In this document: positions 36,992 to 47,816 of the stretch, in pieces | How positions within the stretch are numbered: the first letter of the stretch is position 1 | Layout: the number at the start of each line of letters is the position of its first letter | DNA from: Improbicoccus pseudotrichonymphae | Lineage (GTDB): Bacteria > Bacillota > Clostridia > Oscillospirales > Acutalibacteraceae | Direction of reading: 5' to 3' | Assembly: GCA_036322855.1 (NCBI GenBank) | Contig: AP027924.1 | Location: forward strand, 248,001 to 312,000 | DNA length: 64,000 nucleotides | Program-made: the position numbers and the translations under genes | The notes under the pieces: generated by a model | Database searches by the model: none | What the model saw: the letters and a program-made list of their open reading frames with translations, nothing else | Told to the model about the DNA's origin: nothing

Positions 36992-37300
36992 TTATTGAAC
37001 CGATTCTATCATGTCTTGAAGTCTGCTTTTGCTGATGGCACCAATTTCTCTTTTGATTTCTATTCCATCTCTCAAAAAAACAAAGGTCGGAACCGACATT
37101 ATGTTCATTTTGGAGGCAATTTCATTTGAGAAATCAATATCTATTTTATAAAACTTTATTTTTTCTTTATTTTCCTCGAAAAAACTCTGAATAACAGGTT
37201 CCATCATCTTGCAAGGCCCGCACCATGAAGCAAAAAAATCCAACATTACTAATCCTGAATTTGTTTTATCCTCAAAGTTTTTTTCGTTAATTACTTCCAT
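36992..37300 (-). CDS. trxA: Thioredoxin
   Basis: A small dithiol oxidoreductase of 102 residues with the active site ASWCGPCKMMEP near residue 27 and the cis-proline in SVPTFVF. The ATG at 37300 is chosen because it follows AAAGGAGGTG by 5 bp; a GTG at 37309 would lie within that ribosome site. It is followed by trxB. Confidence 0.95.
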   Translation of the reverse strand: MEVINEKNFEDKTNSGLVMLDFFASWCGPCKMMEPVIQSFFEENKEKIKFYKIDIDFSNEIASKMNIMSVPTFVFLRDGIEIKREIGAISKSRLQDMIESVQ

Positions 37301-37309
37301 ATATAACAC

Positions 37310-37696
37310 CTCCTTTAATTGATTTTCGAAAACCCTGGAACAGGACTAATTATTTTAAAACATAACAAATAATATATCAAGTTGATTTGATTTGTAGATT
37401 TTACCAAAAAGCGTGTGATTTAAAAGAAGTCAAAGATAGAAAAAGGAGATTCTTTGTATTTGTGAAGGTGATTAGAAACAATTGAGTATTCAATCATTTT
37501 TATTTTTTAGAATAACAATATGTTTTTCTTACAAATCTTGCTAAATAATGTCTAAGTAAACGATTCGTTATTTCCCATAATTTCGAATTTATTTGCTTTT
37601 TTTATTTTTTGTTTTATAATTTGAATCGTGGCGCTTTTTTTAGTCGAGAATTTGTCAAAATTAAGTGCCTATTATTTTTAGAATGAGGTGTGTTTT
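37310..37696. other. Intergenic stretch without a recognised gene
   Basis: AT-rich sequence between divergent trxA and the small membrane protein gene. A TATAAT-like box (in TTTTATAATTTG near 37613-37622) may serve the rightward gene. I see no RNA gene or repeat. Confidence 0.4.
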
Positions 37697-37993
37697 ATGA
37701 CAGATCAATCATCTTCGCCAACAGAAGAAGTAAAGAGTTTTTTGGAGCGCGTCCTTGATTATGGTAAGTCGGCTCTTGATTATGGTAAGTCGGCTTATGC
37801 TGAAGCTAAAGACAAGGTCGTCGACCATCCCATTGCCACGAGCGCCGGAGTAATTGTTTTGGCTGCTTTAGTTGTTACCGGTGTTGTTTTATACAAAAAT
37901 TGGAATAAATCAGGTGCAAAAGAAGAAGCCAAAGACGAAAACCTTCAACAAGGCGTGATAGTAGATGAGGAGGAGGAGGTGACACAAAGCTAA
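37697..37993 (+). CDS. Small single-pass membrane protein
   Basis: A 98-residue protein starting at ATG 37697 behind GAGGTG. It has an N-terminal amphipathic region with an exact 21-bp duplication (37754-37795, LDYGKSA twice), a glycine/alanine-rich transmembrane helix (residues 54-75), and an acidic C-terminal tail (VDEEEEVTQS). The SAYAEAKDKVVDHP stretch followed by one TM resembles the DUF883/ElaB type of ribosome-associated membrane anchors in general shape, without clear motif. Function unknown. Confidence 0.7.
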   Translation: MTDQSSSPTEEVKSFLERVLDYGKSALDYGKSAYAEAKDKVVDHPIATSAGVIVLAALVVTGVVLYKNWNKSGAKEEAKDENLQQGVIVDEEEEVTQS

Positions 37994-38044
37994 GAGAAGT
38001 CATTTTCACAAAATCAAAGTCTCCGAAGGAGGAGTGTAGAGATG

Positions 38045-38844
38045 ATAGATAATACACATTGTTTCGGAATTAAAAATAGTGATTTTGTGATCTTTAGACA
38101 ATCGTTTTGAGTTTCCAAACCAAGAAAAAGTTTGTTCAACGTGTTGTCTTTTTGGATGGAATCTCAAGCTTTGGGTTGATGCGCGAAATATCGATTCTAA
38201 TATTTTTGCTAAATTCGAAGAAAAATTTGAAATAGTTACTATAGGTAGGATTTACACATCCAACTGCGATAGACATGTGTGATTGTGGCGTTTTGTCAAA
38301 CACTGTAACTCGGCCTATAGTATTGTACTGTTTACGGTGTGAACATAAATCGCAAAGCAAATCGCACCCATTGTGTCAGTGACAATGTAACGTTTTCGCG
38401 CTTTAATCTTTTTTCCTCATCAAAACCCTTATCATCGGCATAAACTGTTTTCGCATTTTGCGAATTGATTAAAGCATGAAGGGTTGGAGTTTCTACCGTT
38501 CTTGATGCATATTTTTCAATAAGATATTTTAAAATTTCGTCCCATACTTCACTTAATTTAGTGCGTCTATAGAATGCGAAAATTTGTAGGCTGTTTTGTA
38601 TGACGGAAAGTCCTTGGGTAAATTTCTCCATTGACATCCCGTTTTGACGATGTATAGCATCGCATTGACAAGTTCACGCTCTGCCCATTTACTTTTGTTT
38701 CCAACATTAAAGTAATTATTGATTTTTCCCCATTGGCTATTTGTTAAATCATTTGTATATTTCATTTTTTAAATTTACTGCATTTTTCCTATGAAGACGA
38801 GTTCTTATTTTTTGATTCGTTATTTTTATCTGTGCAGGCTCTAG
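38045..38844 (-). pseudogene. IS5-family element, decayed
   Basis: Minus-strand pieces in several frames: KYTNDLTNSQWGKINNYF...KWAERELVNAMLYIVKTGCQWRNLPKDF (38765 on), LSEVWDEILKYL and ALINSQNAKTVYADDKG, a VTDTMGAICFAIYVHTVN piece, and finally HVEQTFSWFGNSKRLSKDHK near 38130 with the last catalytic glutamate. Frameshifts and stops make it inactive. An end with GTGCAGGCTCTAG sits at 38832-38844. It is the same family as the 14940 remnant. Confidence 0.75.
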
Positions 38845-38847
38845 AAA

Positions 38848-39669
38848 CTATCTCTTTTTTATTTTATCGTGATGAAAATACATCTTATACGAAACTTTGT
38901 TTTCTTCGCAAAACTTTACAATTTTTTTTTCGAGAGTTTCCCAATATGAGTTATCTTTTGAAATATAAATCTTTCTGTATGAATCTGAAAGATCGGGGAA
39001 ATTAGATTTTATAAAATTTAATACTCTGGGTAAATATGCTGCTCTCAAATTGAGATTTTCAAAACCAAAATAGTCAACAACCGACTTTAAGCGATTAATA
39101 ATAACTTTAAAATTCGTTATATGAGGAAAAATCGGCGACATGAATAGATGTACTGAAATTTTTTCAGCTTTTAGTTTTTCTAGTGTATTTATTCTTTTTT
39201 CGACGCTAGAAGCACGCGGTTCTATAAGCTTTCTGAAATTATCATCTAGGGTGTTCATGGAAATACCTACTCTTATTTTTTTGAGTTGTTTGAGAAGTTC
39301 TATATCCCTTAGAACTAAATCCGACTTTGTAAGTATCTCAATGGATGCTTTACAATTAACAAGATTTTTTAAAATATTCTGAGTATTTTTATATTTAGAT
39401 TCATAGAAATTATAGGCATCTGTAACTGAGCCAATGAGTACGTTGTCGGTTTCTTTTAATTTATCAAAATTGAATGATTTATTGTAGATCTTAACATCTA
39501 AAAAATCCCCCCAAACCTCCTTGTGACGAGTAAAACGCTTCATAAATTCTGCATAGCAGTAAATGCATTTATGTGGACATCCAACATAAGGATTAATCAC
39601 ATAGTCAATACCGGGAAGTTTTGAAGTAGTAAAGCAAGAATTTGTATTCATTTTACCTATTCTAATCAT
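38848..39669 (-). CDS. Radical SAM protein (SplB/Rv2578c-like)
   Basis: A 273-residue radical-SAM enzyme with the cluster motif CPHKCIYCYA near residue 31 and the following FMKRFTRHKEVWGDFLDVK, typical of the SPL-like COG1533 group. It has the SAM-domain strands VLIGSVTDAYNFYESKYK and SIEILTKSDLVLRD. The substrate is unknown; true spore photoproduct lyase is longer and has a C-terminal cysteine not apparent here. Next to an IS5 relic. Confidence 0.85.
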   Translation of the reverse strand: MIRIGKMNTNSCFTTSKLPGIDYVINPYVGCPHKCIYCYAEFMKRFTRHKEVWGDFLDVKIYNKSFNFDKLKETDNVLIGSVTDAYNFYESKYKNTQNILKNLVNCKASIEILTKSDLVLRDIELLKQLKKIRVGISMNTLDDNFRKLIEPRASSVEKRINTLEKLKAEKISVHLFMSPIFPHITNFKVIINRLKSVVDYFGFENLNLRAAYLPRVLNFIKSNFPDLSDSYRKIYISKDNSYWETLEKKIVKFCEENKVSYKMYFHHDKIKKR

Positions 39670-39798
39670 CCGTTCCGCCTCACATCGCTTTTTCCAATAT
39701 TACATGTCTTTAGATTATATCTATATACCTCCGTCATATATCTATCACACATAATAGCAAAATATATTGAATTATGTTGAAATTTCCAGCATATTTTA

Positions 39799-41202
39799 TT
39801 ACATTAAATCAATCCGTCTTTTTAAGTATACCAACAAAGATATAGTTCCCCCTCCTGAATCTTTAACCATTGTTTCTTCTAATCCAACATATTTTTGTGA
39901 TACAAAATTAGCATCGGAATAAACTTTTAATAAAAACGCAACAACTATGGTAAGTATTTGCTCTTGTGCTCTTTCTGGGCTAAAATTGCCTTCTTTGACT
40001 ATATTATCATTTAAAATTATACTGTCCCAGATTTTAATCGATTGTTTTGTTGTAAATGAACTTATTCCACTCGTAAGAAAAGGATAAAAAAGTACATAAG
40101 ACACAATTTCCTCAGCATCATCAACTAATTCGCAAGCTCCGGGGCATTTTATAAAATACTTCTTTAAAATTTTCAAAAATAAAAAGGTAAAGGCGTTTTC
40201 GCTTTTTTGGCGCAACACACCTTCAACATTATATTCTACTGTGCGTACAATTGTCTTATATACATAATAAGCTTTTGCTTCTGTTTCTTTTTCTTTTTCC
40301 GACTTTGACCCAAGATCATCAGGAGGATTATATATAAAAAATTTGATTATGGCCAATGTAGCATAGCGATCATACCCTTGTAGATAATCTATATCGTCAA
40401 GTACACCAATTTCTAAAATTCTTTTTAAAATTCCTACATAATATTCTTTTTTATCTTTAAAATGAGAACCTGGTCTAAGATAATCAGCTTTAATTACATC
40501 AATTCCCTTATCATACCGTTCTTTATTACTCATACAATTAATTTTTTTTTCAAGTTCTTCTCTTCTTTCATAATATTTATCAATATCTTCTTGTTTTCCA
40601 CCTAATCTTTGGAACCATGTGTCAGCAGGAACCGAATGATATTCAGAACTGGCGTCTAAATATTTCGAAATAATTTCCTTATGATATTCAGCGTTATAAT
40701 GACATTCAGAACTGACAGCTAACTGTTCAGCGCCATGGTTATGAAAATTCCTAGAACATAATTCAGTGGCAATATAATAAATACCTAAACAACAATGACC
40801 AACAACACTACCAACAAAAATAGTAGATTTAACAAAATTATCTTTGATTGTATTCCTACTATCTTCTTTTTTTTTGATAAAATCTTTGTTATCACCCTCA
40901 TCTTTGCCTTTACTGTCTTTTAAATTATTTTCACTATCTATACTATCACTTACCGGTGGCCCAGCAACAACATTAACTTTACCATCTGTATTCAAAGGGA
41001 CAGCCCCAACCAAAGACTGACAACACATAGCAATAGCTAAGATAGAAGATATTATCTTATTGTTTTTATTAATCTTCTTGCTATTTTTATTTTCACCTAT
41101 TCCATTGCTTTCTTTTTTCATAGAGAGGCCCCCCGATCTCTCTCTCTCTCTCTCTCTCGAATTGAGAGAATTCATGAGAGACTTGATGAGTTTATTTTTC
41201 AT
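39799..41202 (-). CDS. Exported family protein D with RasGAP-like domain
   Basis: The leader ATG (41202) is in frame with the main ATG (41121), so leader, four Arg-Glu pairs and protein form one ORF of 467 residues (440 from the second start). The usual signal region, acidic linker and a transmembrane part (VKSTIFVGSVVGHCCLGIYYI) follow. The C-terminal 260 residues lack the shared module. Their order suggests RasGAP: YVGILKRILEIGVLDDIDYL then GYDRYATLAIIKFFIY (like LFRxNSLATKAIDEYMK), FLFLKILKKYF, EIVSYVLFYPFLTSGI (like ISGFLFLRFICPAI) and QILTIVVAFLLKVYSDANF (like RTLTLIAKVLQNLAN). The usual arginine finger is not conserved in place. Divergent from Ras-like E. Pattern-based; a structural check is needed. 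Confidence 0.75.
   Translation of the reverse strand: MKNKLIKSLMNSLNSRERERERSGGLSMKKESNGIGENKNSKKINKNNKIISSILAIAMCCQSLVGAVPLNTDGKVNVVAGPPVSDSIDSENNLKDSKGKDEGDNKDFIKKKEDSRNTIKDNFVKSTIFVGSVVGHCCLGIYYIATELCSRNFHNHGAEQLAVSSECHYNAEYHKEIISKYLDASSEYHSVPADTWFQRLGGKQEDIDKYYERREELEKKINCMSNKERYDKGIDVIKADYLRPGSHFKDKKEYYVGILKRILEIGVLDDIDYLQGYDRYATLAIIKFFIYNPPDDLGSKSEKEKETEAKAYYVYKTIVRTVEYNVEGVLRQKSENAFTFLFLKILKKYFIKCPGACELVDDAEEIVSYVLFYPFLTSGISSFTTKQSIKIWDSIILNDNIVKEGNFSPERAQEQILTIVVAFLLKVYSDANFVSQKYVGLEETMVKDSGGGTISLLVYLKRRIDLM
41138..41158 (-). repeat. (GA)n microsatellite, copy D (about 10 units)
   Basis: A 21-bp CT run on the plus strand within the leader part of D. In this copy leader and main gene are in frame. 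Confidence 0.95.
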
Positions 41203-41254
41203 AAAATTTCCTTCTGATATTAAAATATGAATCAGCAAAAATACTGATAAATTA

Positions 41255-41282
41255 ATTATAGCATTTTGAATTTTGCTGTCAA
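41255..41282 (-). promoter_or_regulatory. Promoter of copy D
   Basis: On the minus strand TTGACA (41282-41277), 16 bp, TATAAT (41260-41255), 52 bp before the leader ATG. Confidence 0.85.
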
Positions 41283-41655
41283 ACAGAAATTATGCGAAGC
41301 ATTTTAAATGCGACACTATTTAGCGGCGACTTTGTCTCCGCAGGAGACAACTTAGAGCCGCATGTTTCTTTGGGTTTCTACCCTCTTTGCGCCAAAGAAA
41401 TGGGTGAAAGAGAAATAAAATGTTTTTAATTAAAAAAATGAGTACCAAATATAAAAATTATTTTACATAAAATACCAATCTATAAATTTTATATTTAAGT
41501 ATTTATTAAATATTTTATAAAATTTATTTCTTCCGTACCCATTTCTTTTATAAGAAACGGGTACACCCAAAGAAACATGCGGTTCTAGATTGTCTCCTGC
41601 GGAGACAAAGTCACCGCTAAATAGTGTCGCATTAAAATGCTTAGCATAATTCTGT

Positions 41656-41684
41656 TTGACAACAAAATGCAAAAACGCTATAAT
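41656..41684 (+). promoter_or_regulatory. Promoter of copy E
   Basis: TTGACA (41656-41661), 17 bp, TATAAT (41679-41684), 32 bp before the leader ATG. The leader has a TTGGAGGT ribosome site. Confidence 0.85.
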
Positions 41685-41716
41685 TTGTGTTTGTCGGCAC
41701 TTTTGGAGGTAAAATT

Positions 41717-43117
<1,401 letters not shown>

Positions 43118-43534
43118 TAGAGAGATGATTGCCGTTGGTGATAACCAATCATGGATGGTTATAGTTTTTGAGATAGTTATTGAATTACTTCTGGAATCTA
43201 TATGTTGAGAGATTTATAATTCCAAGATTTATAGTCTTTAATGAAGAAAAAGAAGAATATGAGTAAGTGTTTCGATTAAATGTGAGTTTGTAACTGATAG
43301 GCCACATCCCCACTAAAAAATTAAAACAAAACAAAAGCAATCTGAACAAATTCGTTCCCTATTTTTTTTAGGATGCTCAGTTGATATTTCAGAGGCATAA
43401 ATTAGGACAACTTCATACTCTATATCACTGTTTTTTATTTTAACTTGTTTTTTAGTTTGGTAAGAAGTTTATTAAATTATTTGACAAATTTTTTGTTTGT
43501 TTTAGAATTTTATGCGATATCACAGGTAAAATGA
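43118..43534. other. Intergenic stretch with a solo IS end
   Basis: No gene is seen. 43299-43320 (GGCCACATCCCCACTAAAAA) resembles the terminal repeat of the 15476 element, and is probably a solo end of a lost insertion sequence. The alaS promoter should lie in the 43400-43530 part; no T-box was recognised. Confidence 0.5.
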
Positions 43535-43540
43535 GTGAAT

Positions 43541-46120
43541 ATGGAAAATAGCGCGTATGAAATAATCAAAAAGTTTATATCTTTTTTTAAGGCCAATAAT
43601 CATTTTGAGATTAAAAACTCTTCGATAGTGCCGAATAATGATCCGACGCTTTTGTTTATAAACTCCGGTATGGCGGCGATCAAATCCTATTTTACAGCCG
43701 AAAAAACACCGGAGCATGGTTGTTTATGTAATGTACAAAATTGCATAAGAACAATAGATATAGATGATGTTGGCGATAATTATCATCTGACAAGCTTTCA
43801 AATGCTCGGAAATTGGTCCATAGGTGATTCTTATTTCAAAAAAGGGGCTATAAAGTTAGCTTTCAGATTTTTAACCGAATGTTTAAATATAGACATAGAT
43901 AAACTTTATGTTTCTGTTTTCGCAGGAGACAAGAATTTAGGCATAGATTTCGATGAGGAATCTAAAGAAAATTGGATTTCTGCAGGTATTGCCAAAAGTC
44001 ATATTGTTGTTTGTGGATTAGAAGATAATTTTTGGGGCCCGACTTCAAAAACCGGTCCTTGTGGTCCTTGCACCGAAGTGTTTTATGATACCGGAAAAGG
44101 CGAAGAATACAAGCATGGTGGTTTTTTCGACACAAAAAGATACGTGGAAATATGGAACGCCGGTGTTTTTATGATGTTTAACAAGAATGAAATTGGCGAA
44201 TTTGTTCCGTTGGCTTTTAGAAGCGTGGATGCCGGCGCTGGATTAGAACGTTTGGCAATGGTTTTGCAAAACTGTGATTCTGTATACGAAACCGATCTAT
44301 TAAAGCCCATTAGAAATTTTTTGGAAAATAAAATAAAATCGGCAAACAACGAGTTAAATAGTCAATTTGAAAGATATATAAGAATTCTGACTGATCACCT
44401 GAGAACAATTTCTTTAATTCTTTCGGAAAATGTAAAACCCTCGAATGAAGGCAGAGGATATATTCCTAGAAAGCTTATAAGAAAATGCATGATGATATTG
44501 AAAAACTTAGATAGTAATTCCGGCTATCTATGTGGCAGTATTGAATTTATTTTAAATAGTTTTAGTAATATTTATCCAAGATTTAAAAGTAATAAAGGCT
44601 TTATATTAAAAGAATTTTCGAATGAAATTAAAAAATTTGAATCGATTCTTGACGATGGTTTCAAGAGACTTTCAGAATTTAAAAGCAAAAACATAAAAGA
44701 AATTTCCGGGGATTTAGCGTTTGATTTAGTATCTACTTTTGGCGTACCGTTTGATTTAATAAAAAGTTATGCTGTTCAAAATAATATAAAAATCAGCGAA
44801 GAAGAGTTTAACATTAGACTTGAACATCACAAAAATATTTCGAAAAAAGAAAATGTTGAAAAAAATAGCGACGTCAACAGTTTAGAAATTTCTTTTGAAG
44901 AAAAAATTAATTCTACCGAATTTTTAGGTTATGATAAGCTTGAAATTGAATCGGAAGTCATAAAAATGTTTTTGTTGGATGGAACTCAAGTTGAGAAAAT
45001 TTCAGAAAATAAAGAAGTTATTCTAATTTTTAATAGAACACCCGTTTATGCTAAATCAGGAGGCCAGGAAAGCGACTTCGCAGTTGCTACTAGCAATAAT
45101 GTTAAGATCGAAATTAAAGATTGTTTCAAGAAAAATATAAACGGAAAAGAATTCTTTTTGCACAAGTGTGAAATTATGTCAGGAAGCGTTAAAAAAGGCG
45201 ATGTGTTAAAGATCAAAGTTAATTTTGTGCGCAGAACAAAGCTGTCAAGGGCTCATTCTGCCGCTCATTTGTTGCATAATGCGTTAAAGAATGTTTTGGG
45301 CAAGGAAGTTCAGCAACAGGGTTCTAGTATTTCGGAAGACAGATTTAGGTTTGATTTTAATTGTGATTCACTTGACATGGCTGGTTTGCAAGAAATAGAG
45401 AAACTCGTCAACAAAAAAATATGCAAAAATATGATTTGTTCTACCGAAGTGATAAGTCGAGATAAAAGTTTAAAATCCGGAGCGAATGCGCTTTTTGAAG
45501 AAAAATATGGAGATTACGTTAGAGTTGTTAGCTTTGATGATTTTTCAGTGGAATTATGTGGCGGTACGCATGTTAAATCCACAAGCGAAATATGTTCTTT
45601 TGCAATTATTTCTTCGGAAAATATTGGGAAGGGCCTGAAGAGAGTCAATGCTTACGTTGGTGAAAAAGCTTTTGAATACTTTCAGGAAAAAATAAGCACA
45701 CTTCACGATGCATGTAAAATGTTGAATTCAAATTTTAATGACTTTTTAACTACATTAGATAGAAAAATTAACATTAAAATAAATAAAAAGAAATTTGACA
45801 TAAACAAAGAAGATTTAACTCTTGCAAAGTGTAAAATGCCACTTTATTACGCCGATGTTGGTGCGTTTTCTATTTCTTCACAAAAAGTTTTGAAATTAAC
45901 TGAAAAATTAAAAGCAATAGTGGCTATTATTTTCGGAGAAAATAGCAAGAACATAGTTTTTGCTATCGATCCAAGTTTGAATTTGAAAGCAAATTCAATT
46001 CTTAACGAGGTTCTGAAAAAACACAGTGGCAATGGTGGCGGAAACAGCAAATGCGCCTACGGTAATTTCCCTAATTTATCCGCAAAAGAAATAATAAAAG
46101 AAATAATAAATAACTTGTAA
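43541..46120 (+). CDS. alaS: Alanine-tRNA ligase
   Basis: Charges tRNA-Ala and clears Ser/Gly mischarging. 859 residues from the ATG at 43541 (a GTG at 43535 is an alternative). The class II core has FFKANNHFEIKNSSIVPNNDPTLLF and TSFQMLGNWSIGDSYFK. The editing domain has HSAAHLLH near residue 572 and CGGTH near 673, forming the zinc site, and the DHLRTI segment is present. The C-Ala domain is intact but short. The upstream gene is E and the downstream gene is F, so this housekeeping gene is sandwiched between two duplicated divergent pairs. Confidence 0.97.
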   Translation: MENSAYEIIKKFISFFKANNHFEIKNSSIVPNNDPTLLFINSGMAAIKSYFTAEKTPEHGCLCNVQNCIRTIDIDDVGDNYHLTSFQMLGNWSIGDSYFKKGAIKLAFRFLTECLNIDIDKLYVSVFAGDKNLGIDFDEESKENWISAGIAKSHIVVCGLEDNFWGPTSKTGPCGPCTEVFYDTGKGEEYKHGGFFDTKRYVEIWNAGVFMMFNKNEIGEFVPLAFRSVDAGAGLERLAMVLQNCDSVYETDLLKPIRNFLENKIKSANNELNSQFERYIRILTDHLRTISLILSENVKPSNEGRGYIPRKLIRKCMMILKNLDSNSGYLCGSIEFILNSFSNIYPRFKSNKGFILKEFSNEIKKFESILDDGFKRLSEFKSKNIKEISGDLAFDLVSTFGVPFDLIKSYAVQNNIKISEEEFNIRLEHHKNISKKENVEKNSDVNSLEISFEEKINSTEFLGYDKLEIESEVIKMFLLDGTQVEKISENKEVILIFNRTPVYAKSGGQESDFAVATSNNVKIEIKDCFKKNINGKEFFLHKCEIMSGSVKKGDVLKIKVNFVRRTKLSRAHSAAHLLHNALKNVLGKEVQQQGSSISEDRFRFDFNCDSLDMAGLQEIEKLVNKKICKNMICSTEVISRDKSLKSGANALFEEKYGDYVRVVSFDDFSVELCGGTHVKSTSEICSFAIISSENIGKGLKRVNAYVGEKAFEYFQEKISTLHDACKMLNSNFNDFLTTLDRKINIKINKKKFDINKEDLTLAKCKMPLYYADVGAFSISSQKVLKLTEKLKAIVAIIFGENSKNIVFAIDPSLNLKANSILNEVLKKHSGNGGGNSKCAYGNFPNLSAKEIIKEIINNL

Positions 46121-46250
46121 ACCTATTTAGGCGGCAGTTTAAATTAATTTTACTTCTTAGTGAAAAGGTAGGTGTGAGACGTTTTAATGCAATTTTCTCC
46201 CGCGGCGACTTTGTTTACATTGCGTCAAAATATTCTATGAAAATTCTTCC

Positions 46251-47324
46251 TCATGCCCAGAAAGAATTTCCCTCGTCTAAAGATCTATATTCTAAAAGAT
46301 CTTTCTCGTTTGCTCCTTTTTTCTTATTTTCAAATAATAATAGTACTAATTCTTCAGACAAAGGAAGTCTTAAATACGAATGAGGAATTAAATTTGAGTC
46401 AACGTCTATTAATTCTACTTCAAAAGATAAAATCGCCACGCGAAAACTGGATTCGCATTCATTCAAATATTTTAATGCTCCCTTTAAATCTGTATCTTCC
46501 GAATTTATTTGTTTTCCTTTCATAATAAGTTTACAGATCGATTGAGAGTATTGGCTCAATTTTTCTGCTTCACTTTTAACAGTTTCCATTTCAAACACTC
46601 TTTCGAAAAAATCTGAATCAAAAATATAATAACGAGTATTGGCTCCCAAAATTACTTCTTTTTCATCTCCGTAAAATTTTATTGAATCACATACTAGATC
46701 TCTAATTCCAATGTCATATTTACTAAATTTATAAGCATGTAAAAAACAAGTATTGGTAAATTCGTTTTCTTTTTTCTCTCCTATTTTTTCTCCAATATTA
46801 AAAGTCGGAATAAAAAAATTTATGCTTCCCAATTTGACTCCTAAAAATTTTAACCCCAAAACATATTTATTAAAAAAATCTTTCTCAAAAACGTCTTTAT
46901 TACACGAAGCACGAACACCGATACGGCCGATTAACACACCACTAATAAGACCGAGACCATACTTAACAAAATCCGAAAGATTTTTAATCTTGTCAATAAT
47001 ACTCCCGCTTTTATCTTCATTATCTTCCCTATCTTCCCCGGTATTTCCATCTACATCTTCTTTCCCTTTCGTCTCTTCGACGATTCCATCATTATTGCCT
47101 ACAAATTCATCAGGTTTAACAGCCACAACAAAAGATTGACAACACATAGCAACAGCTAAGATAGAGGAAATTATCTTATTATTTTTACTAATCTTCTTGC
47201 TATTTTTATTTTCACCTATTCCATTGCTTTCTTTTTTCATAAAGAAACACCCGAGAGACCTCTCTCTCTCTCTCTCTCTCGAATTGAAAGAATTCATGAG
47301 AGATTTGATAAATTTACTTTTCAC
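46251..47324 (-). CDS. Exported family protein F with shared C-terminal module
   Basis: The GTG leader start (47324) is in frame with the main ATG (47240); 357 or 329 residues. Signal region ends SFVVAV, followed by an acidic Gly/Asp/Glu linker and the stretch FVKYGLGLISGVLIGRIG. A diverged version of the shared module follows: VGKE-type strands, LSQYSQSICKLIMKGK near residue 250 of the short form, FRVAILSFEVEL and LSEELVLLLF, then a basic tail. Divergent from G across a region duplicated from D/E. Function unknown. Confidence 0.75.
   Translation of the reverse strand: MKSKFIKSLMNSFNSRERERERSLGCFFMKKESNGIGENKNSKKISKNNKIISSILAVAMCCQSFVVAVKPDEFVGNNDGIVEETKGKEDVDGNTGEDREDNEDKSGSIIDKIKNLSDFVKYGLGLISGVLIGRIGVRASCNKDVFEKDFFNKYVLGLKFLGVKLGSINFFIPTFNIGEKIGEKKENEFTNTCFLHAYKFSKYDIGIRDLVCDSIKFYGDEKEVILGANTRYYIFDSDFFERVFEMETVKSEAEKLSQYSQSICKLIMKGKQINSEDTDLKGALKYLNECESSFRVAILSFEVELIDVDSNLIPHSYLRLPLSEELVLLLFENKKKGANEKDLLEYRSLDEGNSFWA
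47260..47280 (-). repeat. (GA)n microsatellite, copy F (about 10 units)
   Basis: A 21-bp CT run on the plus strand in the fused leader part of F. Confidence 0.95.
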
Positions 47325-47355
47325 AATTTTACCCCCAAAAGTGCTGATAAAATGA

Positions 47356-47383
47356 ATTATAGCATTTTGAATTTTGCTGTCAA
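47356..47383 (-). promoter_or_regulatory. Promoter of copy F
   Basis: On the minus strand TTGACA (47383-47378), 16 bp, TATAAT (47361-47356). Confidence 0.85.
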
Positions 47384-47757
47384 ACAGAATTATGCGAAGC
47401 ATTTTAATGCGACACTATTTAGCGGCGACTTTGTCTCCGCAGGAGACAACTTAGAACCGCATGTTTCTTTGGGTTTCACCCGTTTCTTTGCGCCAAAGAA
47501 ATGGGTGAAAGAAAAATAAAATGTTTTTAATTAAAAAAATGAGTACCAAATATAAAAATTATTTTACATAAAATACCAATCTATAAATTTTATATTTAAG
47601 TATTTATTAAATATTTTATAAAATTTATTTCTTCCGTACCCATTTCTTTTATAAGAAACGGGTACACCCAAAGAAACATGCGGTTCTAGATTGTCTCCTG
47701 CGGAGACAAAGTCACCGCTAAATAGTGTCGCATTTAAAATGCTTCGCATAATTCTGT

Positions 47758-47785
47758 TTGACAGCAAAATTCAAAATGCTATAAT
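47758..47785 (+). promoter_or_regulatory. Promoter of copy G
   Basis: TTGACA (47758-47763), 16 bp, TATAAT (47780-47785), 31 bp before the leader GTG with a TTGGAGGT site. Confidence 0.85.
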
Positions 47786-47816
47786 TTACTTTATTAGCAC
47801 TTTTGGAGGTAAAATT

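Larger units (their letters stand above)
41203..41716. repeat. Divergent regulatory region between D and E
   Basis: A 514-bp block almost identical to the one between F and G (47325-47816). It has a promoter for each side, two copies of the 19-bp inverted repeat (41332-41350 and 41590-41608), two short fold-back hairpins (around 41389-41408 and 41535-41564) and a central AT-rich tract with ATACCAATCTATAAATTTTA. Confidence 0.9.
47325..47816. repeat. Divergent regulatory region between F and G
   Basis: Nearly identical to 41203-41716. It includes promoters for F and G, 19-bp inverted repeats at 47431-47449 and 47691-47709, fold-back hairpins at 47477-47507 (CACCCGTTTCTTTG and its complement) and 47636-47665, and the AT-rich central tract. 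Confidence 0.9.

Noticed and set aside
43118..43534. tmRNA, SRP RNA or T-box leader before alaS
   Set aside because: I looked for the GGUACC/antiterminator-type bulge and for tRNA-like ends and saw none.
44083..44349. Minus-strand ORF inside alaS
   Set aside because: Opposite-strand shadow of a highly conserved synthetase gene.
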